A DNA stretch of 8,867 nucleotides from an uncultured Eubacterium sp. (GCA_900542875.1 UQPH01000046.1:1-8867); one strand, 5' to 3'; positions 1 through 6,299 are shown, counted from the stretch's first letter. Numbers and translations are program-made. Notes: generated by a model not told the origin, from the sequence alone.

Positions 1-604
1 CCCCTGCCATAAACGGATTGTCTTCCGGTGCATTGCAAAATACAACAAGTTTTCCGGCACCGATACAGTCATTGTCCTTTGTAAGTTCAGCCGCTTCTTT
101 AACCTTTTCGCCCATTATTTTTACGGCGTCCATATTGATGCCTGCTTTGGTTGAACCGATGTTTACCGATGAGCAGAGATGTTCAGTTTGCGCAAGTGCC
201 TGCGGAATTGAATTAATGAGTTCCAAATCACCGCTTGCAAAGCCTTTTTGAACGAGTGCAGAATATCCGCCGATAAAGTTTACTCCGATTGTCTGTGCCG
301 CTCTTTCCAGCGTTAGGGCATATTTTACGGGATCACCGCCGCTGATGCCTGCTAAAATAGATATAGGCGTAACGCTGACTCTTTTGTTTATAATCGGAAT
401 ACCGTATTCTTTTTCGATATCCTCACCGGTTTTAACCAGATTTTCTGCCTTTTTGCATATTTTGTCATAAACCTTTGCACAGGATTTGTCTATATCACTG
501 TCGCCGCAGTCAAGAAGAGAAATACCCATCGTAGTTGTTCTGATATCAAGGCATTCGTCCTGTATCATTCTGATGGTTTCTAATATATCATATGAATTAA
601 TCAA
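1..604 (-). CDS. UPF0210 / DUF711 'PFL family' protein, N-terminal part (runs off window)
   Basis: Seen: an open frame of about 201 codons enters from 604 and leaves at the left edge without a stop. It contains RTTTMGISLLDC (about residues 22-33) and GIPIINKRVSVTPIS (about 68-82), which I recognise as hallmarks of the UPF0210 (DUF711) family. Family members are about 450 residues, so roughly the first 45% is present. The start is a TTG at 604-602: a GGAGG at 617-613 lies 8 bases upstream, and the residues that follow (INSYDILETIRMI) match the family N-terminus. That GGAGG overlaps the stop codon of the upstream ACT gene, so translation is probably coupled. Known: structures of the family resemble pyruvate formate-lyase, but no reaction is established to my knowledge. 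Inference: it works with, or is controlled by, the ACT-domain protein encoded just before it. Identity is sure; function is unknown. Confidence 0.93.
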   Translation of the reverse strand, partial: MINSYDILETIRMIQDECLDIRTTTMGISLLDCGDSDIDKSCAKVYDKICKKAENLVKTGEDIEKEYGIPIINKRVSVTPISILAGISGGDPVKYALTLERAAQTIGVNFIGGYSALVQKGFASGDLELINSIPQALAQTEHLCSSVNIGSTKAGINMDAVKIMGEKVKEAAELTKDNDCIGAGKLVVFCNAPEDNPFMAG

Positions 605-616
605 AGCGCCGTCCTC

Positions 617-886
617 CTATATTCTGTGCATAGAGTTAAAAATATCCTCATGCATTGCGTGTACGGAAAGAGCGTTTTCTTTTCCGTATTCGCTGAGTTT
701 GTCGGAGAGAGTGCTGAAGTCAACCGTTGAGTTTGTAACATCAGCCATCATAATCATGCAGAACATATCCTGCAAAATAGACTGCGTAACATCAACGATA
801 TTAACATTGTATTCCTTACAAATATTTGAAACATCGGCTAAAATGCCGACCATATCCTTGCCGATTACTGTGATTACACACCTCAT
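617..886 (-). CDS. UPF0237 family ACT-domain protein
   Basis: An 89-residue cytoplasmic protein that is essentially one ACT domain, a small-ligand (often amino-acid) sensing fold. Seen: the glycine-containing ACT turn GKDMVGILADVS (residues 9-20), the second strand region NVNIVDVTQSI (27-37) and the family C-terminus IFNSMHRI (82-89). The start at 886 is chosen over an in-frame ATG 15 bases upstream because GGAGG at 899-895 sits 8 bases before it, and because MRCVITVIGKD aligns with the family start; the upstream ATG lies over the ribosome-binding site itself. Known: UPF0237 members are GcvR-like single-domain ACT proteins and are often encoded beside UPF0210, as in Streptococcus. It is first in a two-gene operon read from a perfect sigma-A promoter. 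The ligand and partner are not known; binding or regulating the UPF0210 product is inference. Confidence 0.95.
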   Translation of the reverse strand: MRCVITVIGKDMVGILADVSNICKEYNVNIVDVTQSILQDMFCMIMMADVTNSTVDFSTLSDKLSEYGKENALSVHAMHEDIFNSMHRI

Positions 887-913
887 ACATAATACCTCCA
901 AATGTTTTATAAT

Positions 914-942
914 ATTATAGAATTAATACTTCTTTATGTCAA
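914..942 (-). promoter_or_regulatory. Perfect-consensus sigma-A promoter of the ACT/UPF0210 operon
   Basis: On the minus strand TTGACA (942-937) and TATAAT (919-914) are separated by exactly 17 bases, which is the full consensus. Transcription would start near 907, leaving a leader of about 20 bases that contains the GGAGG for the ACT gene. No operator is obvious apart from a 12-bp AT-only palindrome over the -10 box (908-919), which I do not interpret. Confidence 0.85.
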
Positions 943-984
943 CCTTACTTTTTTGTATAAATTGCTATTTCTTATTATTTTCGG

Positions 985-1012
985 TTGATTTTAACGAAAT
1001 GTATGTTAAAAT
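985..1012 (+). promoter_or_regulatory. Promoter of the PHP-alaR-alaT-ispE gene set
   Basis: TTGATT (985-990), a 16-base spacer and TAAAAT (1007-1012) make a good sigma-A promoter (5 of 6 bases in the -10). The predicted start near 1019 gives a very short leader in which AGGTGA (1022-1027) serves the ATG at 1034. It diverges from the ACT/UPF0210 promoter about 40 bases to the left. Confidence 0.7.
988..1012. promoter_or_regulatory. Candidate operator: 8-bp perfect inverted repeat inside the promoter
   Basis: ATTTTAAC (988-995) and GTTAAAAT (1005-1012) are perfect inverted copies separated by 9 bases. The dyad overlaps the end of the -35 box and covers the -10 box exactly, a position where a dimeric regulator would block or adjust RNA polymerase. 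The operon encodes an Lrp-type regulator, and such proteins commonly autoregulate through AT-rich dyads. That this site binds the encoded regulator is inference; chance is possible in DNA this AT-rich. Confidence 0.45.
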
Positions 1013-1033
1013 ATATTGCATAGGTGAATTAGC

Positions 1034-1843
1034 ATGAAATATACGCAAATTTTTGATACTCACACGCATTCGATTAATTCCTTTGACGGTAATCATACAG
1101 TAGACGAAATGATTGAATCTGCTATTGATTTGGGGTGTAAAGGGATTGCACTTACTGACCATTACGATATAGACGGTATGGTCGATACATGCTTTGATTT
1201 TCAGGACAAACAGTTTAGGGAAGTTGAACGAGCGAAAAGCATTTTCGGTGATAAGATTAAGATTTATCATGGAGTTGAACTCGGTCAGGGCATCTACGAA
1301 AAAGAATTGTCCGAAAAATTTTTATCGTCATATGATTTTGATTTTGTATTGGGTTCGGTTCATAATCTTAAAAATTCAGAGGATTTTTATTTTCTCGATT
1401 ATTCAAAATATAATGTTGAAGAACTGCTGAAAAAATATTTTGACGCAGTGCTTGAAACGGCTAAATGGAATATGACGGATTCACTCGCTCATATTACATA
1501 TCCTTTCAGATATTTAATAGACAGAGGTTTTATGCCCGACAATATCTCGTGCTGTGACGATGTGATTAAAGAGATATTCGCCGTTGTTATCGAAAACGGT
1601 AAGGCAATAGAACTTAATGTATCGGGTCTTAATATGACTATGCATGACACATTACCCTCAAAAAGATATATTAAAATGTATCACGATATGGGCGGCAAAT
1701 ATGTTACAGTCGGTTCGGATTCTCATTATAAGGATAAAATAGCCGTAAATATTGATACTGGATATGACATACTAAAGGAGTGCGGCTTTGACTCCTTTAC
1801 TGTATTTGAAAACAGAAAGCCAAAATGTATAAAAATTGTTTGA
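1034..1843 (+). CDS. PHP-family histidinol-phosphatase (HisJ/HisK type)
   Basis: Probably hydrolyses L-histidinol phosphate to histidinol (histidine pathway, EC 3.1.3.15) in the cytoplasm with a metal cluster. Seen: PHP metal-binding motifs in order, DTHTHS (D8, H10, H12), TDH (D42, H43), GVELG (E82), GSVH (H110), LAH (H153) and GSDSH (D229, H231). All expected ligands are present and the length of 269 residues matches the HisJ/HisK group. The start at 1034 has AGGTGA six bases upstream. It is the first gene of a plus-strand set; its TGA stop (1841-1843) forms part of the ribosome-binding site of the following regulator gene. Oddity: no other his genes are nearby. PHP phosphoesterases include enzymes of other specificity, so the substrate is less certain than the family. 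Confidence 0.85.
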   Translation: MKYTQIFDTHTHSINSFDGNHTVDEMIESAIDLGCKGIALTDHYDIDGMVDTCFDFQDKQFREVERAKSIFGDKIKIYHGVELGQGIYEKELSEKFLSSYDFDFVLGSVHNLKNSEDFYFLDYSKYNVEELLKKYFDAVLETAKWNMTDSLAHITYPFRYLIDRGFMPDNISCCDDVIKEIFAVVIENGKAIELNVSGLNMTMHDTLPSKRYIKMYHDMGGKYVTVGSDSHYKDKIAVNIDTGYDILKECGFDSFTVFENRKPKCIKIV

Positions 1844-1854
1844 GGTGTATTATT

Positions 1855-2334
1855 ATGGATAAATTATTATATTTGCTTGAAACTAATCCTCGACTTACAA
1901 ATGCAGAACTTGCAGTGATGCTCGGCGTAAGTGAAAAGGATGTTGAAGAACAAATCAGATTATATGAGCAGAGCGGAGTTATTAAAGGCTATCGTGCCAT
2001 TATCGATAAAGAAAAAGTTATGGATCCCGAATGTACCGCTCTTATTGAAATTAAAGTTCAACCTAAATACGGCAACGGTTTTGACGACGTTGCAGAGAGA
2101 ATCGCAAATCTCGAGGAAGTAAACAGTATTTATCTTATCAGCGGCGGATATGACCTTTGTTGTATCGTTGAAAACAAGTCTTTTGAGGAAATTGCTATGT
2201 TTGTTGTAAAGCGTTTATCTCCTCTTGAAGGTGTTGTTTCTACTACTACAAACTTTATTTTGAAGAAGTATAAGGAACAGGGCGTCAGCTTTTCTGATAA
2301 ATATGTTGACGACAGGGGGACATATTCGTTATGA
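1855..2334 (+). CDS. Lrp/AsnC family transcriptional regulator (AlaR-like)
   Basis: A 159-residue DNA-binding regulator. Seen: an N-terminal helix-turn-helix with the AsnC pattern (TNAELAVMLGVSEKDVEEQI, residues 15-34) and the wing-side GVIKGYRAIID (41-51), then a C-terminal RAM effector domain (about 62-137) with the effector-site segment SGGYDLCCIVE (96-106). The start at 1855 is preferred over an in-frame ATG at 1825, which lies within the PHP gene; GAGGTG at 1842-1847 is 7 bases before 1855. It overlaps the aminotransferase gene by 4 bases (ATGA), so the two are translated together. Known: in Bacillus subtilis an Lrp-type regulator (AlaR, formerly YugG) is encoded just before and controls the alanine transaminase gene alaT (yugH). 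The same order here suggests local control by an amino acid, probably alanine (inference). Confidence 0.92.
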   Translation: MDKLLYLLETNPRLTNAELAVMLGVSEKDVEEQIRLYEQSGVIKGYRAIIDKEKVMDPECTALIEIKVQPKYGNGFDDVAERIANLEEVNSIYLISGGYDLCCIVENKSFEEIAMFVVKRLSPLEGVVSTTTNFILKKYKEQGVSFSDKYVDDRGTYSL

Positions 2335-3518
2335 TTAATTATGATGAATTTTTGAACCCGACACTTGTTAATGTTCAACCTTCCGGAATACGAAAATTCT
2401 TTGCTATTGCAGAGGAAATGCAAAATGTTATCTCGCTCGGTGTCGGTGAGCCGGATTTTTTAACTCCGTGGCATATCAGACAGGCAGGTATCGATAATCT
2501 TGCAAAAGGAGCAACAAGATACACGGCAAATGCGGGACTGGCAGAATTAAGAGAAGAAATTTCAAGATATTATGCAAGAAAGTTTCTTGTTAAATATGAC
2601 CCGACTGATGAGATACTCGTTACAGTCGGAGGAAGCGAAGGCATTGATATGGCTATTCGCTCAATTATTACTCCTGGTGATGAAGTGCTTGTTATTGAGC
2701 CGTCTTTTGTTTGCTATAAGCCGATAATCGAGGTTTCGGGAGGCAAGGCAATTCCGCTTGAGACATATCAAAAGGACGATTTTACACTTGACCCCGAAGT
2801 GCTTAAAGCCGCAATTACTCCAAAAACAAAGGCTCTTGTTTTTCCGTATCCGAATAATCCCACCGGCTCTATTATGACAAGGGAACAACTTAAAGAAATT
2901 GCCGATATAGTTATTGATAATAATCTTTTTGTTATTTCGGATGAAATATATTCGGAACTTACTTATATTCCCGAGGGTCATACAACAATAGCTTCAATTG
3001 ACGGAATGCAGGAGAGAACCATAGTTATCAATGGCTTTTCAAAATCTTATTCAATGACCGGCTGGAGACTTGGTTATGCTTTAGGTCCTGCACCTGTAAT
3101 AAAACAGATGACAAAGCTCCATCAATTTGCCATTATGTCTGCTCCCACAACTTCACAAAGAGCAGCTGTTGAGGCTCTTAAAAACGGAGATTTTGATATT
3201 TCAAAAATGGTCAGCGATTATGATATGAGAAGACGATTCACGGTTGATGCATTTAATAAAATCGGACTTTCTTGCTTTGAACCTAAGGGAGCGTTTTATG
3301 TCTTTCCGTGTATTAAGTCTACGGGTTTAAGCAGTGAGGAATTTTGCGAAAGACTGATCAGAGAAAAAAGAGTAGCGGTTGTTCCCGGAAGTGCTTTCGG
3401 TGATTGCGGAGAGGGCTATATCAGAGCATCCTATTGCTACTCTATCGATAATATTAAAGAGGCAATTTCAAGAATAGGTGAGTTTGTTAAGGAATTAAAA
3501 GATGAAAACAGAGGTTAA
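2331..3518 (+). CDS. PLP-dependent class I aminotransferase (AlaT-like)
   Basis: Cytoplasmic fold-type I aminotransferase of 395 residues that moves an amino group between an amino acid and a 2-oxoacid. Seen: SLGVGEPDF near the N-terminus (35-43), the NNPTG motif (175-179), SDEIYSEL with the PLP-ring aspartate (D204) and Y207, the Schiff-base lysine K238 in NGFSKSYSMTGWRLGY, and the substrate-carboxylate arginine R365 in YIRASY. All key residues are intact. The start at 2331 overlaps the regulator's stop; AGGGGGA at 2314-2320 lies 10 bases upstream. The next gene, ispE, begins inside its last 17 bases. Pairing with the Lrp-type regulator points to alanine transaminase (AlaT/YugH type), but the class also includes aspartate and aromatic aminotransferases, so the substrate is inferred from context only. 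Confidence 0.93.
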   Translation: MINYDEFLNPTLVNVQPSGIRKFFAIAEEMQNVISLGVGEPDFLTPWHIRQAGIDNLAKGATRYTANAGLAELREEISRYYARKFLVKYDPTDEILVTVGGSEGIDMAIRSIITPGDEVLVIEPSFVCYKPIIEVSGGKAIPLETYQKDDFTLDPEVLKAAITPKTKALVFPYPNNPTGSIMTREQLKEIADIVIDNNLFVISDEIYSELTYIPEGHTTIASIDGMQERTIVINGFSKSYSMTGWRLGYALGPAPVIKQMTKLHQFAIMSAPTTSQRAAVEALKNGDFDISKMVSDYDMRRRFTVDAFNKIGLSCFEPKGAFYVFPCIKSTGLSSEEFCERLIREKRVAVVPGSAFGDCGEGYIRASYCYSIDNIKEAISRIGEFVKELKDENRG

Positions 3519-4383
3519 AGCGTACGCAAAAATAAATTTATTACTCGATATTGTTGCAACCAGAAAAGACGGTTATCATGACTTGTTTATGATTATGCAG
3601 TCCGTCGGAATATATGATACCGTTACCGTGTCAAAACAAAAGGGAAGAAAAATAACCCTTTCGTGTAATCTGGATTCTATTCCGGTTGACGAGAAAAATA
3701 TTGCATATAAGGCTGCTGTTGCTTTTTTTGATGCCTGCAAAATAAAAAACACGGGAATTCATATAGATATAATTAAGAGAATTCCGCATGCCGCAGGTCT
3801 TGCGGGCGGGAGTGCCGACGGAGCAGCCGTTATAAAAGCTCTTAATGAAATTTATAAAACAAATTTGAGTGATAAAGAACTTTGCAAAATCGGCGTTAAA
3901 GTCGGCGCAGATGTTCCGTTTTGCATTACGGGCGGTACATTGCTGTCGCAGGGTATCGGCGAGGTGCTCACTCCTGTTAAGCCGCTCAGAAGATGCTTTA
4001 TTGTTTTGGCAAAACCGGATTTCGGAGTTAATACCTGCTATGCTTATAAACAATTTGATAATGAGGGCAAGGTGCACACTCCGGACAAACTCGGTATGCT
4101 CTGTGCCATACAGTCAAGAGATTTAGCCTTAATTTGCTCTAAAATGGAAAATGTTTTTGAACAGTTCATTGAAGTACCTAACAGAATCGATATGAAGCAG
4201 ATTATGAGAAATAACAATGCTTTGGGTACTTGTATGAGCGGCTCAGGTCCAACTGTCTTTGGTATATTTGAAAACAAGAACGATGCAGAGAAAGCAGCCG
4301 AAGAGTTGAAATTATACGCAAAAGATATTTGCGTCTGTGCTCCTGTAAATAAAGGATGTAAGTTTAAGAAAATTTCTGAATAA
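3502..4383 (+). CDS. ispE: 4-diphosphocytidyl-2-C-methyl-D-erythritol kinase
   Basis: Phosphorylates CDP-methylerythritol with ATP, the fourth step of the MEP pathway to isoprenoid precursors (EC 2.7.1.148). Seen: the IspE N-terminus KAYAKINL with catalytic K10, RKDGYHDL (21-28), the GHMP-kinase glycine loop PHAAGLAGGSADGAA (95-109), catalytic D137 in VGADVPF, and the C-terminal GHMP motif MSGSGPTVFGIF (245-256). The length of 293 is normal. The start at 3502 lies inside the aminotransferase gene (17-base overlap) with AAGGAA at 3489-3494 seven bases upstream; KAYAKINL leaves no room for a later start. It is the last gene of the four-gene set and is followed by a terminator-like hairpin. Presence of the MEP pathway fits a Clostridia host. 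Confidence 0.97.
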   Translation: MKTEVKAYAKINLLLDIVATRKDGYHDLFMIMQSVGIYDTVTVSKQKGRKITLSCNLDSIPVDEKNIAYKAAVAFFDACKIKNTGIHIDIIKRIPHAAGLAGGSADGAAVIKALNEIYKTNLSDKELCKIGVKVGADVPFCITGGTLLSQGIGEVLTPVKPLRRCFIVLAKPDFGVNTCYAYKQFDNEGKVHTPDKLGMLCAIQSRDLALICSKMENVFEQFIEVPNRIDMKQIMRNNNALGTCMSGSGPTVFGIFENKNDAEKAAEELKLYAKDICVCAPVNKGCKFKKISE

Positions 4384-4389
4384 AACATT

Positions 4390-4429
4390 AAATACCTGTC
4401 AATCATTTTGATGAAAGGCAGGTATTTTT
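4390..4429 (+). terminator. Terminator-like hairpin after ispE that also holds the spoIIR ribosome-binding site
   Basis: AAATACCTGTC (4390-4400) pairs with GGCAGGTATTT (4417-4427) over 11 positions with one G-U pair. A small inner stem (ATC 4402-4404 with GAT 4410-4412) is possible. The descending arm ends in a run of five T (4425-4429), directly before the spoIIR ATG at 4430. The AAGG and AGG Shine-Dalgarno candidates (4415-4418, 4420-4422) lie in or at the edge of the right arm. It can therefore act as an intrinsic terminator for the ispE transcript, as a lid on spoIIR translation in read-through RNA, or both. Confidence 0.65.
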
Positions 4430-5029
4430 ATGTCAAAAAGAATTTATTTATTTGTACCTATTTTTTTGGTTTTCTGCATTTTATTTTCATTTTTATCCCC
4501 TATGATTGTAACGAGTGAGAATATAAGCCAAAAGGTGTTCAGACTTCATATACTGGCAAACAGCGATTCCGCAGAAGACCAAAATCTGAAACTGGGTGTA
4601 AGAGATTATGTATTACAAAAAAGCGCCTCTATATTTGAAAATGCGGATTCTTTAGAACAGGCAATAGAAAAAGCAAACAGCAATATAGACGAATTTGAAA
4701 AATACGCAAAGCAAGCGATAGATAAGTTAGGTTATGATTATCCTGTCAGCGTAAAGGTTGATAAAGAATATTTTGATACAAGAACATACGATAATTTCTA
4801 TATGCCGGCAGGCGTATATAACTGTCTTAAAATCATTATAGGAGAGGGAAAGGGTCATAATTGGTGGTGTGTTATGTATCCGAGTGTTTGCCTCTCGGGC
4901 TGTACCGATGATTTTGATTCTGTTTTAACCGATGAAGAAAAGGAATTTATCACTTCTTCAAAATTTGTACCTCGATTTAAGATTGTTGAATTTTATGAAT
5001 ATGTAAAATATAAAATAAGTGAAGCATAA
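4430..5029 (+). CDS. spoIIR: Stage II sporulation protein R
   Basis: Forespore-made secreted signal that activates the protease SpoIIGA in the engulfing membrane, which then cleaves pro-sigma-E in the mother cell (known from Bacillus subtilis). Seen: 199 residues with an N-terminal hydrophobic signal/anchor (about 5-26), the family motif RLHILANSDS (38-47) followed by EDQNLKLGVRD (49-59), and the conserved block YNCLKIIIGEGKGHNWWCVM (130-149) running into YPSVC (150-154). No truncation. The ATG at 4430 is preceded by AAGG and AGG signals that sit in the hairpin between ispE and this gene. In Bacillus the gene is read by sigma-F; I could not find a convincing sigma-F promoter here. It is followed by the tRNA operon promoter. 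Confidence 0.95.
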   Translation: MSKRIYLFVPIFLVFCILFSFLSPMIVTSENISQKVFRLHILANSDSAEDQNLKLGVRDYVLQKSASIFENADSLEQAIEKANSNIDEFEKYAKQAIDKLGYDYPVSVKVDKEYFDTRTYDNFYMPAGVYNCLKIIIGEGKGHNWWCVMYPSVCLSGCTDDFDSVLTDEEKEFITSSKFVPRFKIVEFYEYVKYKISEA

Positions 5030-5057
5030 TATTATAAAGATAATATTAAAATATATC

Positions 5058-5086
5058 TTGACAATAAGCAAAAAATCAATTAAAAT
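5058..5086 (+). promoter_or_regulatory. Promoter of the tRNA-Leu pair
   Basis: TTGACA (5058-5063), a 17-base spacer and TAAAAT (5081-5086) form a near-perfect sigma-A promoter. The start would fall near 5093, only about five bases before the first mature tRNA base at 5098, as is usual for strong tRNA transcription. Confidence 0.85.
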
Positions 5087-5097
5087 ATTTGTGTTGT

Positions 5098-5184
5098 GCT
5101 GGTGTGGCGAAATAGGCAGACGCAAGGGACTTAAAATCCCTCGATAGAAATATCGTACCGGTTCAAGTCCGGTCACCAGCACCA
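5098..5184 (+). tRNA. tRNA-Leu (anticodon UAA)
   Basis: Acceptor arms GCTGGTG (5098-5104) and CACCAGC (5174-5180) pair perfectly, with discriminator A at 5181 and an encoded CCA (5182-5184). The anticodon stem AGGGA/TCCCT encloses the loop CTTAAAA, placing UAA at 5132-5134, which reads leucine UUA. The T arm is ACCGG-TTCAAGT-CCGGT. The long variable arm (CGATA...TATCG) is the class II form expected of tRNA-Leu. Confidence 0.98.
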
Positions 5185-5214
5185 TTTGCACAGCATACAT
5201 AAAATTAAACATTT

Positions 5215-5301
5215 GCCGGCGTGATGGAATTGGCAGACGTGCTGGACTCAAAATCCAGTCCTGGCAACAGGGTGCGGGTTCGACCCCCGCCGCCGGCACC
5301 A
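5215..5301 (+). tRNA. tRNA-Leu (anticodon CAA)
   Basis: Acceptor arms GCCGGCG (5215-5221) and CGCCGGC (5291-5297), discriminator A at 5298 and encoded CCA (5299-5301). The anticodon stem CTGGA/TCCAG holds the loop CTCAAAA, placing CAA at 5249-5251, which reads leucine UUG. The T arm is GCGGG-TTCGACC-CCCGC and there is a long class II variable arm. It lies 30 bases after the UAA tRNA with no promoter of its own between them, so both probably come from one precursor. Confidence 0.98.
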
Positions 5302-5302
5302 A

Positions 5303-5335
5303 AAAAGACAGTAACGATTTTCGTTACTGTCTTTT
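5303..5335. terminator. Bidirectional intrinsic terminator (tRNA pair / D-2-hydroxyacid dehydrogenase)
   Basis: A perfect 15-bp stem (5303-5317 with 5321-5335) and a three-base TTT loop. The stem's outer end is AAAA/TTTT, so both strands end in a U tract. It begins two bases after the CCA of the second tRNA and seven bases after the stop of the converging dehydrogenase gene, so it probably serves both transcripts. Confidence 0.9.
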
Positions 5336-5342
5336 GCTTTGT

Positions 5343-6299
5343 TTATTTATTAACCACATTTTGAGGATGACCCTCTATAAACGCTTTAAGATTTTCTTCG
5401 AGTATTTTTAAGAGTCTTTCTCTTGTTTCAAACGCTGCCCAAGCAATATGCGGAGTTATAATACAGTTCTTTGCACTAAGCAGCGGATTGTCATTTCTAG
5501 GCGGTTCTACACTTAAAACATCAACACCTGCTCCGGCGATTCTTTCGCTGTTTAACGCCTCGGCTAAATCCGTTTCGTTAACAACGGGGCCTCTCGAAGT
5601 ATTGATAATAACGGTACTGCTTTTCATTTTTGATATAGCATCTTTGTTAATTATCCCCTCTGTTTTTGAGGTTAAAGGACAGTGGCATGTGATGAAATCG
5701 CTCTCTTTGCACAGTGTGTCAAAATCAACGAAGTTAACATCTTTGAATTTATCAGGATTGGGGTGAGGAGTATTTACCAAAACTTTCATACCAAATGCTT
5801 TTGCTATATTTGATACTCTTTGTCCGATTGAGCCGTATCCGATAATACCAAGCGTCTTACCGTCTAGTTCGCTCAAAGGCGCTTTCCAAAAGCAAAAATC
5901 GGGACATTCGCACCATTCTCCGTTGTGAACCGCATCGCTGTGAAGCGACACTTTGTTCGTAAATTGAAGAATGAATGAAAATGTAAGTTGAGCAACGGCA
6001 GCCGTAGAATAAGCGGGAATATTTGATATTACGATACCTCTTTTTTTTGCCGCATCGCAATCAATTACATTGTAACCTGTTGACTGTAAGCCAACATATT
6101 TCAATTTTGGAAGTTTCTCCAATATGTCGGCTGTTATTATACATTTATTAATAAAAAGAATATCCGCATCTTTTGCTCTTTCTATAATTTGATTTTGTTC
6201 GGTTCTTTCGTATATTGTAACCTCGCCGTACTTCTTAAACGGCTCCCAACTTAAATCACCGGGATTTGTTGTGTGTGCGTCTAAATTAACTATTTTCAT
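5343..6299 (-). CDS. D-isomer-specific 2-hydroxyacid dehydrogenase (glycerate dehydrogenase-like)
   Basis: Cytoplasmic NAD(P)-dependent oxidoreductase of 318 residues that interconverts a 2-oxoacid and a D-2-hydroxyacid. Seen: N-terminal substrate domain, then the Rossmann motif GYGSIG (154-159), the catalytic triad R236 (NTSRGPVV), E265 (SVEPP) and H284 (TPHIAW). The region after the second beta strand reads VLVNTPHPN (173-181), without the usual NAD-selecting aspartate, so the cofactor cannot be read with confidence. No C-terminal ACT domain is present, unlike long SerA. The start at 6299 has GGAGGT (6313-6308) eight bases before it. Monocistronic, with its own promoter and the shared terminator. 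Hydroxypyruvate/glycerate is the likeliest substrate; D-lactate or another 2-oxoacid is possible. Confidence 0.93.
   Translation of the reverse strand: MKIVNLDAHTTNPGDLSWEPFKKYGEVTIYERTEQNQIIERAKDADILFINKCIITADILEKLPKLKYVGLQSTGYNVIDCDAAKKRGIVISNIPAYSTAAVAQLTFSFILQFTNKVSLHSDAVHNGEWCECPDFCFWKAPLSELDGKTLGIIGYGSIGQRVSNIAKAFGMKVLVNTPHPNPDKFKDVNFVDFDTLCKESDFITCHCPLTSKTEGIINKDAISKMKSSTVIINTSRGPVVNETDLAEALNSERIAGAGVDVLSVEPPRNDNPLLSAKNCIITPHIAWAAFETRERLLKILEENLKAFIEGHPQNVVNK

Noticed and set aside
18..251. Plus-strand open frame of 77 codons at the left edge
   Set aside because: It lies antisense within the UPF0210 gene, whose conserved motifs are clear; it has no ribosome site or family resemblance.
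908..919. 12-bp palindrome TATAATATTATA over the ACT promoter -10
   Set aside because: It is AT-only and contains the -10 box itself; such palindromes arise easily in this AT-rich DNA.
486..920. Plus-strand open frame of 144 codons
   Set aside because: It is antisense to the ACT gene and the start of the UPF0210 gene and runs over the minus-strand promoter; a shadow frame.
4330..4429. Search for a sigma-F promoter upstream of spoIIR
   Set aside because: GAATA (about 4377) and CATTAAA (about 4386) were considered, but spacing and -10 matches do not fit sigma-F or sigma-G patterns well enough to report.
5027..5048. 9-bp AT-only inverted repeat (TAATATTAT/ATAATATTA) at the spoIIR stop
   Set aside because: No GC pairs and no T tract follow, so the stem is too weak to call a terminator; no convincing spoIIR terminator was found.
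4958..5302. Minus-strand open frame of 114 codons across the tRNA region
   Set aside because: Its N-terminal half is the reverse complement of two tRNA-Leu genes, a common cause of spurious proteins reading 'GVEPA'-like text.
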